From Pseudomonadota bacterium (GTDB taxonomy: Bacteria > Pseudomonadota > Gammaproteobacteria > DASZBR01): DNA of 64,000 nt. The DNA lies in the NCBI GenBank assembly GCA_021777765.1, contig JAJYDF010000004.1, positions 62,001 through 126,000 on the forward strand. Direction: 5' to 3'. Shown piece after piece: positions 38,089 to 48,987 of the stretch. The position numbers were made by a program, and so were the translations under genes. Position 1 is the stretch's first letter; every line of letters starts with the position of its first letter. The notes beneath the pieces are model-generated. The model had not been told where the DNA came from. It did not search any database and worked only from the letters and a program-made list of their open reading frames with translations.

Positions 38089-40869
38089 TTAATCATAACC
38101 CAATTCGAACGAATCGGTATTCATATAATTTTTTTCAGCGGGACTCATATTTCGGTTCCATTGATCATCGCCCATATGTGTATGAGTATTATTTTGTGTA
38201 TCAAAAGAATCTACTTTGATATTACTAAAATCATCCACATGAATGGTGAGTGATTTCATGGCAGAATTTTCATCGGTTTTATTGGATATGATTTTATAAA
38301 TTTGCGGTAATAATTTCTCTTCGATAACCGTATTAATGTACCATGCGCCGGCACCATATTTTGCACATTCTTCTGTTAACAGATTAATGGTTGCATCATG
38401 ATGCTGTAATTGGATCTGATAATTATCCAGTAAATTTTGTTCAATCAATTGAATTTTATGCGTTAATAATCTAGTCAATGCGAAACGATCCAGTGATCGA
38501 AATGCAACAACAGTGATATTAGCTAGAAAAGTATCTTCAAATTGTTGACTTAATTGGTTTTTAATTTTACTGCAAATTTCTTGATAATCAGACAATTGTT
38601 CGTCACATTTATCCGCATAATAATTCGCACTATTTCTAGCAGCAATTGGTGTACGCGCTAAAAACGTCGTTGTGCCATATGAAACTGATGGAGTGGCATT
38701 AGGCAAATCTTCACGGGGTATAGAAACAGATAATAAAAACAAAATATGGTCAAACGCAATAATAGATCCATCCTCTCTTTCAATTTGACCACGATGAAAT
38801 AAATTACTTAACAAATGAATAATTGCAGGATGCGCTTTATCTATATTTTCGATAACTATCACGCCATATTCATTGATCATTCTTAGCCGAATTAAATGAT
38901 TAATAAAATTCGTAGCATTAGCATCTTGCTGATACAACTTTCCTTCTAGCGTATTCATGAATTTGTCATCACCAAATAACTCTTTGGTCAGAATACGTGC
39001 AGTTAATGTTTTTCCTACACCTTTAGGCCCAGCCAATAAATAGGCACCCATCGTAGAATAATTATTTGTTAAATGCTGTTGTTTCATTTCAATATGATTA
39101 ACCAAATAATTGAGCGCATCATTTTGTGCAAAAATAGATTGCGTTAATCGGTGTGCTAAATGATTATTTTCACCTTGTAATATTTGTTGCAATATCATGC
39201 GTGAAATGTCCGCCTTTTCAGCAATGACTTCTGCGATGGTATTTTTATTGACTTCAATATGCATCATCGGTGAATCACCCTGCAATTCTGCAAGCTCTTC
39301 CTGAGCTAATAATGTTGCCACTTTAATTTCTAACATTTCTGCTTCACTGCGTGTGGCATTCATGTTTTGCAATTGTTTTCTATTATGGTGAATTAAATCG
39401 ACCATTTCTTTTTCACGATGCCACTTTTGTTTCAAGTTATTCAATTCAGTATTTTTCTCATCTAATTCTATTTGAATATTCCCTAATATTTTTTCACGGC
39501 CAGTAATACCATTGCGTAATTCGGCATAAATATTTTCCAAACGCTGTTCTAAACAGGCGATGTGTCCTTTAAGTTCTTCAATAATCAAAGGGGAAGCATG
39601 CTGACTATTTTTCGCAAGTGCTGCTGCCGCATCTAATACAGCAATTGCTTTACCCGGCAATTGGCATTGATTGATATAGCGTTGTGAAAGTGTCACTGCG
39701 GTGGTAATCGCTTCATCAGTGATTAAAATATTATAATTTTTTTGAATAAATTCTTTTTGACTATTAATCATCATCAGCACAGCGTCAGTTGTTGGTTGTG
39801 CAACGGGAACCACCTGCATTTGTTTAATTAATTCGTTACAGTTGCTAAATAACTGTGCGTAATGCGTGGTGGTTGTGGTGATAATAAATTGAATAGATGA
39901 ATTCTGCATTTCAGCAATTAACATATTCAATAAATAATTGATATTACTATTAGCAAAATCGAATAATAAATGAATATCATCAATAACCAAAATCGTTTGA
40001 TGTTTAGATGATTTAATGGGATTAAAAATATTTTGTAACTGCTCAATGATGTTATTGGATTGAATTAATGCATTATTTAATAATATCAGTCGGATATTTT
40101 TTAAATGCTCTGGAACATCACCTGCTGCAATTCTCGCGGACAAACCGTGAATAATACTGGTTTTACCAACACCATAGTCACCCGTCACAAAAATGTGTCT
40201 TTGATTAATTCTGCATAAAGCATTAATCATTTGATGTATTTCAGTATGGCGTGCCACCACAGGATGAGATATGTCAGTGCGGATTTTTTCTAATAAATCT
40301 ATAATGGGTAGCGGCTGTGATGTATTTTTTTCAGTTTCATCGGCTTGATTATCATCGCTGCGATTATGCGTAGTTCTAATTAGCGTATTTTTACCCTCAC
40401 TGGAGTGTCGTAAAATTTCACTATAATGACGTCTTAATTTTTCAAGCGAAATATTTTCTAAAACATCGGTATTTTGCAGAAAAGGTATTGATTGTGCTAA
40501 TTCAACTAGCGCATCAATTAAAACAACGGATCGAATCATGGGTTCTTGATAAAAACGGGCATTAATTGCATTTGCTTGACTAAACCATTCGGTTAAATAG
40601 TGAGATAACGTAGGTTTACCTTGATTACCCACACGCAGTTTAGCAATCGCTTGCAGGGTAATTTGTCTCAGCAAGCTTTGATCAACCCGAAAATAACGCC
40701 ACAACTGGTCACAATCTCCGCCCGTCGCTTCCAGTAATTTTATTAAAAAATGCTCAATAGTGACTTCATAATGAAAGCGGCTCGCTGCATAGGTATTTGC
40801 AGCTTCGAATACATGGGTACAATAAGAATTGAATTGATTGATCAAAATATTAGCTGCCGCTTTCTCCAT
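38089..40869 (-). CDS. ClpV/TssH-like AAA+ unfoldase, orphan and divergent
   Basis: 926 residues. The N-terminal domain (~10-150) follows the ClpV/TssH pattern: ASRFHYEVTIEHFLIKLLEA, RVGNQGKPTLSHYLTEWFSQ, MIRSVVLIDAL. Two AAA modules: Walker A GDYGVGKTS (230-238), then GPKGVGKTL (~611); a coiled-coil middle region lies between (~430-530). Both Walker B motifs deviate: ILVIDDIH (usually DE) and VIVIENID (usually DE), and the second sensor reads FLLSVSI. In type VI secretion ClpV recycles the contracted sheath, but no other T6SS gene is in this window. Less likely a ClpB disaggregase, because the N-terminus is ClpV-type. The C-terminal ~40 residues are extra and polar. Confidence 0.85.
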   Translation of the reverse strand: MEKAAANILINQFNSYCTHVFEAANTYAASRFHYEVTIEHFLIKLLEATGGDCDQLWRYFRVDQSLLRQITLQAIAKLRVGNQGKPTLSHYLTEWFSQANAINARFYQEPMIRSVVLIDALVELAQSIPFLQNTDVLENISLEKLRRHYSEILRHSSEGKNTLIRTTHNRSDDNQADETEKNTSQPLPIIDLLEKIRTDISHPVVARHTEIHQMINALCRINQRHIFVTGDYGVGKTSIIHGLSARIAAGDVPEHLKNIRLILLNNALIQSNNIIEQLQNIFNPIKSSKHQTILVIDDIHLLFDFANSNINYLLNMLIAEMQNSSIQFIITTTTTHYAQLFSNCNELIKQMQVVPVAQPTTDAVLMMINSQKEFIQKNYNILITDEAITTAVTLSQRYINQCQLPGKAIAVLDAAAALAKNSQHASPLIIEELKGHIACLEQRLENIYAELRNGITGREKILGNIQIELDEKNTELNNLKQKWHREKEMVDLIHHNRKQLQNMNATRSEAEMLEIKVATLLAQEELAELQGDSPMMHIEVNKNTIAEVIAEKADISRMILQQILQGENNHLAHRLTQSIFAQNDALNYLVNHIEMKQQHLTNNYSTMGAYLLAGPKGVGKTLTARILTKELFGDDKFMNTLEGKLYQQDANATNFINHLIRLRMINEYGVIVIENIDKAHPAIIHLLSNLFHRGQIEREDGSIIAFDHILFLLSVSIPREDLPNATPSVSYGTTTFLARTPIAARNSANYYADKCDEQLSDYQEICSKIKNQLSQQFEDTFLANITVVAFRSLDRFALTRLLTHKIQLIEQNLLDNYQIQLQHHDATINLLTEECAKYGAGAWYINTVIEEKLLPQIYKIISNKTDENSAMKSLTIHVDDFSNIKVDSFDTQNNTHTHMGDDQWNRNMSPAEKNYMNTDSFELGYD

Positions 40870-40992
40870 AAAACTTTCTCCTTGTTATGACATCCTAATC
40901 ACGCAAAGCCGAATCACGCATCATACAAAAGCTTTAGTGTTTTGACTATCACTTTGCTCGGTGCACGACAAAAATTAAATTAATGTATTTTT

Positions 40993-41119
40993 TCCTTCTC
41001 CCACTTGTGGGAGAAGGTGCCTTCGGTAGATGAGGGTGATCTAAAATAATAACGAAAAATCTTTTAAACCACCCTCATCCGTCACTTCGTGACACCTTCT
41101 CCCGACAGCGGGAGAAGGA
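40993..41119. repeat. REP-B element copy 3 (inverted relative to copy 2)
   Basis: Reading the minus strand, this ~127-bp unit matches 19506-19630 through hairpins and spacer (GGTGGTTTAAAAGATTTTTC... ). It is the main feature of the 424-base gap 40870-41293; I see nothing else there. Confidence 0.85.
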
Positions 41120-41293
41120 AAAACAACGCAGAAATGATATTTGTCGCGTACGAAACACTTTTTGATCTGCATCAATTTTATTAATATTGCCTTAATATTC
41201 ACACGCTACACTGTTTGACCCCATTTTAACGCTGAAAACCTCTATCGTACTCAGACGTTCTTTATTCATTGATGTCTCGAGAGAGGTATTTTT

Positions 41294-43361
41294 ATGCAAC
41301 ATCCTGAAGCAATCAGTCAAGCAGTATCCGAAGAATTAAAACAAAAGTTGAAACAAGCATTACAAGTTTATTTATCAGCAAATAATCAAGAAAATGAGCA
41401 AAATTTAGATAAACTGGTTGCAACATTATTATTCATTCGTAACCCAGAAGTTCGTGTAAAAATTTTTAGAATTGATAGATAGACTTAAAACTGTTCCTGA
41501 TAAAATTGTTGAAGATCGGCTTAAAACGACTTTATTAAAAAACCTCTCGCAATTTACAGCGGATTCAATCATTAAATTATGCGATAAATTGACAAAATTT
41601 GATGATAGCATGACAAAATTATTGCATAGTGACGATAATATTCTTGCTCAGCATGCTCTGCTATTAGCATTACAATTGCCCTTAGAATACGAGCAAATAT
41701 TGAAGAAATTCATTGAATTAATGACTGGTCAAAAAAATAAAGCGATGCGGCAGGATATTGCTAATATTCTTTCAGGATTTTCACCTAGAGCACTTAAACT
41801 GATAATTGACCCCACTGCAACTATCACTGTCCCACGTTATCGCGCACCGCGTGAAACAATATCATTTTTTGAGTTTATTGCTGAAGCTAACCAAAAATCT
41901 CATCCAGAACGTCATGATGAACCATTATTGAGAAAGATGATTCCCGTTTTAACCAATAGCCATTTCTTAGATTTACTCGATAAAAAAATTCTTCTCTTTG
42001 CTGAATCAAATGCAGTTTGTAATAGATTAAAATTGTGCAATTTTTTATTTAATAACAAAATTGAAATAGATAGAAAATTAATGCAGGCTGTTTTAGACAA
42101 CCCTAATGTAGATACGTATGATACTAGAGCCATTCAACTTGCTATAAGTGATGGTAAGAAATATACAACTGATTCTTGCTGTATTTTTCTTGAGCTCACA
42201 TCATGTGGATATTTTCAGAATTATGGTAGACAAGCAGCTTTTACAAAGAAAATTATTGAAGCTATTGAGATTCCATTACTTCTTCAATTGAAAAATACTA
42301 ATTTATGGCGTGACTTTGGCATATTCGTTAGAAAATGTGCTGTATCGAATACGATTAATAACACCTTTTTCACTGATTTAAAACAAACAGTAGCGTCTTT
42401 TATTAGAAAAGAAATGACAAAAAAGCAGTTTAAAGAATCATTAGAGAACCTACTCCCAACGCCTATTTTGCCAAGCATTCCTGCTCCAAGTCCTGCTCAG
42501 CAGAACGCAAGCCCTGTAACCCTTCCTTTCCTTCCTTTGGGCTATCACATTCCAGCTGCGGCGGGCATACCTGCATCTCAACAAGATTCTACTCAAGTTT
42601 CTGCTGCTCCTCTTCCATCCGCACCGCCTCCTCAAACATTTACAATTCCACTAGGCGTATTGATTCCTGAATCTCAACAAGCTTCTACTCAAGCTGCTGC
42701 TGTTGCTCCATCCCCAGCTGGTTTGATGCATAGTCCATCTGCACCAATGATGAAACCCGCTGCAGGACTTGGCTCTCCAGCTGTCGGTAGAAGAAGTTTA
42801 TTGAAAGAGATCATTCTTTTAAAACCCAATCAGCATCCCGTTTTGACTTTAAACAGCATGCCGATAGCTGAAGAAAATTTAACTAAAATATACGAAGAAT
42901 TACATGACCTATCACTCTTCGTATATCAAAGATTACGAAAAATACGTAATCTCCAACCAGCAGTAAACGCGGCTGGTGCAGTTCTGGCACAAGCAAATGC
43001 AGCCTGTGTAGCTGTAGCGCAACAACAGTCAAGCAGTGGAGCATCGGCGGGAACTCCGTTACCCCCCGTCGCCCCTGTCAGTCAGCCAACTAATGCGGAG
43101 CAATTACCCGCTGAACAACCCCCAAAAGGGAAAAAACGTCCCAATGAAGAAGTAGATGTGCGCCGCTCTCCGAGGAATCACCCCACCCCAGCTCGATTAG
43201 CACAATTAAATGGAATTTTTATTGCAAATTCAGCGAGCTCTTCAAATGCAGATCCACTAGCAGCTGTAGAGCAAAGATTAGAAAAAGATACGGATGATAA
43301 TCCAACCCCTGTTAAAAAAGGGAAACAAGAACGAAGAGGGCCTGGGCAATATAACCAATAA
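41294..43361 (+). pseudogene. HEAT-like / Pro-rich protein interrupted by a frameshift
   Basis: Two overlapping frames make one protein: 41294-41482 (62 codons, MQHPEAISQAVSEELKQKL...) and the frame open from 41460 to 43361. Joining at AAAAATTTTT (41458-41467) after removal of one base gives ...NPEVRVKFLELIDRLKTVPD..., a natural amphipathic helix. The long part has HEAT-like helices (to ~residue 330), a Pro/Ala/Gln-rich linker with an internally repeated LPLG-x-x-IP / ESQQ-AST unit, and a basic C-terminus with GKKRPNEEV, RRSPRN and KKGKQERR clusters that resemble nuclear localisation signals. No signal peptide. Either decayed or a sequencing indel; function unknown. Confidence 0.75.
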
Positions 43362-43372
43362 AAATAATATCA

Positions 43373-43436
43373 AAGGGGTCAAGTACCGTTTATCAAGTTA
43401 ACTCCCATTAACTTGATAAACGGTACTTGACCCCTT
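43373..43436. terminator. perfect 29-bp hairpin between convergent genes
   Basis: Arms starting AAGGGGTCAAGTACCGTT and their exact complement, 29 bp each, surround a 6-base loop. It lies between the frameshifted gene and tldD (tldD stop 43440), so it may end both transcripts. A decayed copy is at 62622-62670. Confidence 0.7.
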
Positions 43437-43439
43437 GTG

Positions 43440-44882
43440 TTATCGGTCCGTACCGCCCACTGTTAATGCATCTATTTTCACGGTAGGCTGCCCTACGCCA
43501 ACGGGGACACTCTGCCCTTCTTTACCACAAGTACCAATGCCATCATCTAATTTCAAATCATTGCCTAACATAGATACTTGGGTTAATACATCAGGGCCAT
43601 TACCTATTAATGTGGCGCCTTTTACTGGGCGAGTCACTTTACCGTTTTCAATTAAATAGGCTTCGCTCGCCGAAAATACAAATTTACCGGAGGTGATATC
43701 CACTTGTCCGCCACCAAAATTCACGGCATATAATCCTTTATCGACTGAAGCAATAATTTCTTTGGGATCATATTTTCCTGGCAACATATAAGTATTGGTC
43801 ATCCGCGGCATGGGTAAATGAGAATAAGATTCGCGTCGGCCGTTCCCAGTAGATTGTGTCCCCATTAATCGCGCATTGTGTTTATCTTGCATATAGCCTT
43901 TTAAAATGCCGTTCTCGATTAACATGGTGCAATTAGTGGGTGTGCCTTCATCATCAATATTTAATGATCCGCGACGCCCGGCTAAAGTGCCATCATCCAC
44001 AATAGTGCAACAATCTGCAGCCACACGTTGACCAATTTTGCCTGAAAATGCAGATGTGCCTTTGCGATTAAAATCCCCTTCTAAACCATGGCCAATTGCT
44101 TCATGCAATAACACACCTGGCCAACCAGGGCCTAATACCACTGGCATAGTACCAGCCGGTGCAGGAACTGCTTCTAGATTTAATAAAGCCACGCGCACCG
44201 CTTCACGCGCATAGTGTAAAGCGCGATCATTTTCTAAAAAGAATTGATAACCGGTACGACCGCCGCCGCCCGCTGTACCAGATTCACGACGACCACCTTG
44301 TTCCGCTAAGACCGAAACGCTTAAACGAACTAAGGGACGAATATCAGCTGCTAGTTTTCCTTCTGTGGTCATAATTAAAACGACTTCATAACTACCTGCC
44401 AAACTGGCTATGACTTGATGTATGCGGGGATCCATTTTTCTGGCTTCAATATCTATTGTGCGTAATAAATTAATTTTTGCTTGTTCATCAATCGTTGTCA
44501 GAGGATTAACTGCTGGATAAAGATTATGGCCAACAATATTGCCAGTGATATGTAATTGCCCAGATTGTCCATGATGCGCAATGCTACGCGCGGCAATTGC
44601 TGCATTATTTAATGCCGGTAAAATAATATCGTCTGAATAGGCAAATCCTGTTTTTTCACCACTCATGGCGCGTACGCCTACACCTTGATGAATGTGATAA
44701 CTACCTTCTTTAACAAAGCCATCTTCTAATATCCAAGATTCTTGATAATCTGCTTGAAAATAAAGATCCGCATTATCGATAGTGCTACCTAAAATATTCC
44801 CTAATATTTTTTCTAATTGTTGTTCAGTTAAACCAGTAGGTGTTAATAAGGTGTTACGAGCAATTTCCAGTGGTTGGTTCAT
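43440..44882 (-). CDS. tldD: metalloprotease TldD
   Basis: Zinc metalloprotease subunit that with TldE/PmbA degrades unfolded or leader peptides (e.g. microcin maturation, CcdA turnover). 480 residues; the zinc site [11 protein letters not shown] is near residue 264, with the usual [11 protein letters not shown] region before it and [12 protein letters not shown] after. It is the last gene of the mreB-mreC-mreD-yhdP-tldD run, an order shared by many gammaproteobacteria. Confidence 0.97.
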   Translation of the reverse strand: MNQPLEIARNTLLTPTGLTEQQLEKILGNILGSTIDNADLYFQADYQESWILEDGFVKEGSYHIHQGVGVRAMSGEKTGFAYSDDIILPALNNAAIAARSIAHHGQSGQLHITGNIVGHNLYPAVNPLTTIDEQAKINLLRTIDIEARKMDPRIHQVIASLAGSYEVVLIMTTEGKLAADIRPLVRLSVSVLAEQGGRRESGTAGGGGRTGYQFFLENDRALHYAREAVRVALLNLEAVPAPAGTMPVVLGPGWPGVLLHEAIGHGLEGDFNRKGTSAFSGKIGQRVAADCCTIVDDGTLAGRRGSLNIDDEGTPTNCTMLIENGILKGYMQDKHNARLMGTQSTGNGRRESYSHLPMPRMTNTYMLPGKYDPKEIIASVDKGLYAVNFGGGQVDITSGKFVFSASEAYLIENGKVTRPVKGATLIGNGPDVLTQVSMLGNDLKLDDGIGTCGKEGQSVPVGVGQPTVKIDALTVGGTDR

Positions 44883-44953
44883 AGATTTTTTCCTGATTAC
44901 AATTAAGTGATTATGTTAAGAGATTTTAGTTTACTACGATCTCGACGTTTTTT

Positions 44954-44978
44954 CCTTCTCCCGCTTGCGGGAGAAGGG
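44954..44978. repeat. REP-B single hairpin
   Basis: CCTTCTCCCGCTTGCGGGAG followed by AAGG, one half of the REP-B unit, between yhdP and tldD. Confidence 0.75.
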
Positions 44979-45007
44979 AAAAAAACAAAAGAAAAAAAAC
45001 AATAGAA

Positions 45008-48000
45008 TTATTTAATTCTATTTGTATTAAAGTTTAATTCAACAATGCTAGGATTTTTCCAAGGTCCTGTTACACGATAATTACTGGTCGCCATTTTTTG
45101 CACTTCAGGACTTATTAAACGATTCGCAGCTAAAGCTACCACTCCAGCAACGGGACCACCCGCTAAGGTCGCGACAAGAGGAACGCTCAAACTAGAAGAC
45201 ATATGTGGCGTTACTTGTATATTTAAATTGTATAATTCATTATTTAAATCGATATTACCTGCTAATGCTATTTGTGCGATCGGACCATCAATTAAAGTAT
45301 TTCTTGTCATCGCAACACCACTGATTAATGTAAAATCCCCACTGAAAGTATCGTATGGAAATCCTTTCGCAGTAATATCACTAAAATCTAATTTTAAAAT
45401 TCGCGCGATGGTGCGTAAACTGATAACACTTAATAATTTACCGAAATCCATTTTTGCTGCAGATGTTGATCCAATATTAGAGAAAATACCTTGTTTTAAA
45501 TTGAGAGTCATTTGACCTTGTAATGTTGCAAGATTAAAGCGATAAGGTGCGCCATCCCAATATAAATTAAATGTCACCAAGCCATTTTTACCAGATAATC
45601 CTGCAGGTATTCCCCAACTGGTCAGTGTTGATTCCACATTATTAGTCTGTAATTTTCCTTGTACATGCGTGGTATTGCCGCTTTTCGATTGTGATAAATA
45701 CCATGTGCCATTGGATTGCGCATTATAACTGGGGCCTGATGCGTTAGCGTTATTAATTAATAAACCAATTTTAATAGGTTGTAATTGTAATTGCACTTGC
45801 TGCAAATTAATTGCGCCATAAGAAAATATATTACTCGTGATATTGATCGGAGGCACATCAGTTGGTTTTAATTGTGTCGTATTATTTTTTACAGGAGATG
45901 ATTGTAATTTAATGGATGAAAATTGTCCTTGAATTCCTTGCGTCATATATTGATCCGGAATATTCAACTTACCATTAACATTTGCATTATTAATCGCTAT
46001 TCCCCATGCTGCTGGCAAACGATTTGCAACAATATTGGTATTACCTAAAGATTGATTATACACATTTAATTGTGCCATTTGTGCTGTAATTTGCTGAATA
46101 TTTTTACCACTGGCATCATACTTTAATGTCACCGCATTACTGCCATAATTGATAATCATTTGACGAACAGCTGCACTACCAAAATCAGTATCTAATTTAA
46201 AATTAACGGCTTGAGAGGCAGTTTTATTAAAGGGGTCTGTAAAATTAATCGCTACACCTTGTAATTGTGAGGTAATCGTTAAATGTTTCGCTCGTTTATT
46301 TGCAGACGGAATATCTAAAATGGCTTGATAATTGGTTGTTCCAGACATCTTATTTAATATTTTTGCAGGAATATAATAACTTAATTGATTGAGATTAATG
46401 ACACCTTTAGCATTAATACGCGTTAACGAATTCATTGTATCTGTTTTCAGTGTTTTAATTGCTAAAGTAATTGGTCCATTAAATAATGAACCAACAATAT
46501 TATCTGCTGAAAATCCTTGCTCAGTAAATTGAAATTGCCCTGCTAAATTGGGTAACTGTAAATGCCATGCAGGCAACAATAAATTACCCCGATTAAAGTT
46601 AACCAACCCTTGCACTTGTGTTGTTTTTTTACTATCTGCATCTAACGGTATCGATAAATTTAATTTCATTTGCATGGGCGCATGCAATTGGATCGCTTGT
46701 AATTGTGCACCCACTGTTTTCTTAAGAGGACTTTGCATCACAAATTGTTGTGCATCCGCTAAATCAGCATTCACATTACCTTGAATGGCTAATGTGGCAT
46801 CTTTAGACATATCTGGAATCGTCGCAGTAATATTTTGCAAAGGCATATTTAAAATATGCGCAGTAGCTACATTCGCATTTAATGCACTCCCTGCAAAAAC
46901 AAAATGGCCAAACATATGTTGTGCTGCTGGCCAACCCGGATAATAATTTAAATTAAAATCCTTTAATTGACTATCAATGAGAAACTGACCAGTTCCATCC
47001 GAATAGGGAAAATTCAATAGTGGGCCCCGTAAAATTAATGTCCCCACGCCATGACTATCGCCGGTATTTTGAATCGCATTTTCCAACCAATTAATTACCG
47101 GTGGTGGAATAATAGTTAAAGGAAGATAAGATTTGACCTTAGCAAATACGCCATCATTAATTTGGAATTTTGCTGATAAATTAATTGTGCCAGAAGATAC
47201 TTGTTGCAATGGTAATGTCAGTGTATTTTGACCTACTATATGAATATCCGCATTCTCTACTGCAAAATTGTCTGTTTGAATATTTAAAATATTATTATTT
47301 TTGGTAATAGCATTTTCAGCATATAAATAATTTAGCTTTATCGGCGCATTAAATAATTTTCCAAAATCTAAAGTAATATCATTACTATTAATATAAAAAT
47401 TCTGCAACTCAGGGGTGAGAATTAATTGTCCCGTCAGGTTTTGTACACCAGGAATATTTTGATAACGCAACCAATTAATATGTTGTAATTGTGCGGTAAT
47501 TTTCCAATCTGCGGGTTGTGTTTGATGCCCATTATAATTCACTGATATGTTACTGACTTCACCCGTGGGTTGCATATCAACAACCATTTGTTGCCAATGT
47601 GGGAAATGAGTCAAAATCAATTGTAATATGGGGCCGGCATTTAATTGTTCTGTATTGATATCACCTTTTGCTTGCATCTCCGTTAATTGATTAATATCTC
47701 CTTTGGCATTTAATTTAATGGTGATCAGCGCTGGATGATTATTTTGTTGAATGTAGGTTTGGCCCTTTAATTTATAATCTTGTCCGTCGGATTTAAATTT
47801 GATATTAACGTGCGACAAAGCCCATAACTTATTATTAGGATCTACCCAGTTAATCGCAATATCATGTAAACTCACTTGACGAAATGCCGATAACCAACTG
47901 ATAAATTCTTGCAATTTTGCTGAATTATTTAAATTAGTCGATGTTGTGAAATTGCTTACGCCATTAATTATCCATTCACCATTTACTGTTTGACGAACCG

Positions 48001-48367
48001 ATAAATTCATACCGGAAATCATAATACTGCGCAAAACCAATTGTTTTTGAAGCAATGATTGCAAAACATTAATACCTACATCTAATTGATTTGCACTCAC
48101 TAAACGGAATACATGATCATCACTTAAAATATCGACGTTAGATAATTGCACCACGGGTTCTAAGCCACGCCATGTTGCGGATATTGCACCTATTTCAACA
48201 GGTTGATGAATTAATTGGCTCGCTTTATCAGCAATAGTTAATCGATAATCAGAGAGGAAAAATTGTAGGGTACGCGTGAGAGCAAATGAAAGGGCAATTA
48301 GCATTATGATAATGCTAATGATGATTATAAGGCGGCGTGGCCATTTTTTTGGGGTAGTGGTGTCCAA
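45008..48367 (-). CDS. yhdP: AsmA-like envelope protein YhdP
   Basis: 1119-residue member of the AsmA-like family implicated in phospholipid transport to the outer membrane and permeability. One N-terminal membrane helix (RRLIIIISIIIMLIALSFAL) anchors a very long beta-rich periplasmic body; the N-terminal DYRLTIADKASQLI and WRGLEPVVQLSNVDI block and the C-terminal GSTSAAKMDFGKLLSVISLR / AGGPVAGVVALAANR region are diagnostic. Slightly shorter than E. coli YhdP. The gene rng, usually just upstream, is missing. Confidence 0.93.
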   Translation of the reverse strand: MDTTTPKKWPRRLIIIISIIIMLIALSFALTRTLQFFLSDYRLTIADKASQLIHQPVEIGAISATWRGLEPVVQLSNVDILSDDHVFRLVSANQLDVGINVLQSLLQKQLVLRSIMISGMNLSVRQTVNGEWIINGVSNFTTSTNLNNSAKLQEFISWLSAFRQVSLHDIAINWVDPNNKLWALSHVNIKFKSDGQDYKLKGQTYIQQNNHPALITIKLNAKGDINQLTEMQAKGDINTEQLNAGPILQLILTHFPHWQQMVVDMQPTGEVSNISVNYNGHQTQPADWKITAQLQHINWLRYQNIPGVQNLTGQLILTPELQNFYINSNDITLDFGKLFNAPIKLNYLYAENAITKNNNILNIQTDNFAVENADIHIVGQNTLTLPLQQVSSGTINLSAKFQINDGVFAKVKSYLPLTIIPPPVINWLENAIQNTGDSHGVGTLILRGPLLNFPYSDGTGQFLIDSQLKDFNLNYYPGWPAAQHMFGHFVFAGSALNANVATAHILNMPLQNITATIPDMSKDATLAIQGNVNADLADAQQFVMQSPLKKTVGAQLQAIQLHAPMQMKLNLSIPLDADSKKTTQVQGLVNFNRGNLLLPAWHLQLPNLAGQFQFTEQGFSADNIVGSLFNGPITLAIKTLKTDTMNSLTRINAKGVINLNQLSYYIPAKILNKMSGTTNYQAILDIPSANKRAKHLTITSQLQGVAINFTDPFNKTASQAVNFKLDTDFGSAAVRQMIINYGSNAVTLKYDASGKNIQQITAQMAQLNVYNQSLGNTNIVANRLPAAWGIAINNANVNGKLNIPDQYMTQGIQGQFSSIKLQSSPVKNNTTQLKPTDVPPINITSNIFSYGAINLQQVQLQLQPIKIGLLINNANASGPSYNAQSNGTWYLSQSKSGNTTHVQGKLQTNNVESTLTSWGIPAGLSGKNGLVTFNLYWDGAPYRFNLATLQGQMTLNLKQGIFSNIGSTSAAKMDFGKLLSVISLRTIARILKLDFSDITAKGFPYDTFSGDFTLISGVAMTRNTLIDGPIAQIALAGNIDLNNELYNLNIQVTPHMSSSLSVPLVATLAGGPVAGVVALAANRLISPEVQKMATSNYRVTGPWKNPSIVELNFNTNRIK

Positions 48368-48411
48368 TTAAATATAAATACCTTTTTATATAATTAAATT
48401 ATTTTAGAAAT

Positions 48412-48456
48412 ATGTAGCCCGGACAAAGGAGCGCGAGCGACGTGTCCGGGCTACGT
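48412..48456. repeat. REP-A copy 3
   Basis: ATGTAGCCCGGACAAAGGAG ... GACGTGTCCGGGCTACG, the cleanest copy of the element, between mreD and yhdP. Confidence 0.8.
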
Positions 48457-48495
48457 TTTAAAAAAAATTCATTTTACTTAGCGGATAATTCTGAA

Positions 48496-48987
48496 TTACT
48501 CAAAATTATTCGCCGTCCTAAAGCCACTCCGAAAATCTCTTAATATGGTAAATATCCAAGGCCAAATAACGGCGCTACTTATTGCCGATAACCAAAACCA
48601 ATTTAACGGTTCAGGCTCACCTATCATCCCTTGCACCCAAAATAAAATCATATGATAAAGCAAAATTAATAATAAAATACTCAACATTTGTTGCCACTGC
48701 GATAACATGCGCATTCTTCTGTGCATTTTACTCGCTACATAAGCAACAACTGCCAATGCTAATGCATGCTCCCCTAATAAGGTGTCATTAAAGCCATCCA
48801 AAATTAATCCTAACATCCAAGCGATGCCAATGTTCACCCGGTGCGGCATAGTACTGACCCAAAAAATTAATACTAATGCCACCCATTCAGGACGTGCATT
48901 TTCAAACCAAGTTGGCATAGGTAATAAACTCAACAAGAATGCCAACAAAAAACTCAACGGAATTACTACCCAAGGATATTTACTCAT
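48496..48987 (-). CDS. mreD: rod shape-determining protein MreD
   Basis: 163-residue integral membrane component of the elongasome with about five hydrophobic segments; YPWVVIPLSFLLAFLLSLLP at the start, PEWVALVLIFWVSTMPHRVN and GEHALALAVVAYV are family blocks. The start overlaps mreC's stop by 4 bases. Confidence 0.94.
   Translation of the reverse strand: MSKYPWVVIPLSFLLAFLLSLLPMPTWFENARPEWVALVLIFWVSTMPHRVNIGIAWMLGLILDGFNDTLLGEHALALAVVAYVASKMHRRMRMLSQWQQMLSILLLILLYHMILFWVQGMIGEPEPLNWFWLSAISSAVIWPWIFTILRDFRSGFRTANNFE

Noticed and set aside
38089-43361. A type VI secretion locus around the ClpV-like gene
   Set aside because: Neighbours are rdgB, tldD and a HEAT/Pro-rich protein; no sheath, baseplate or membrane-complex gene is present.
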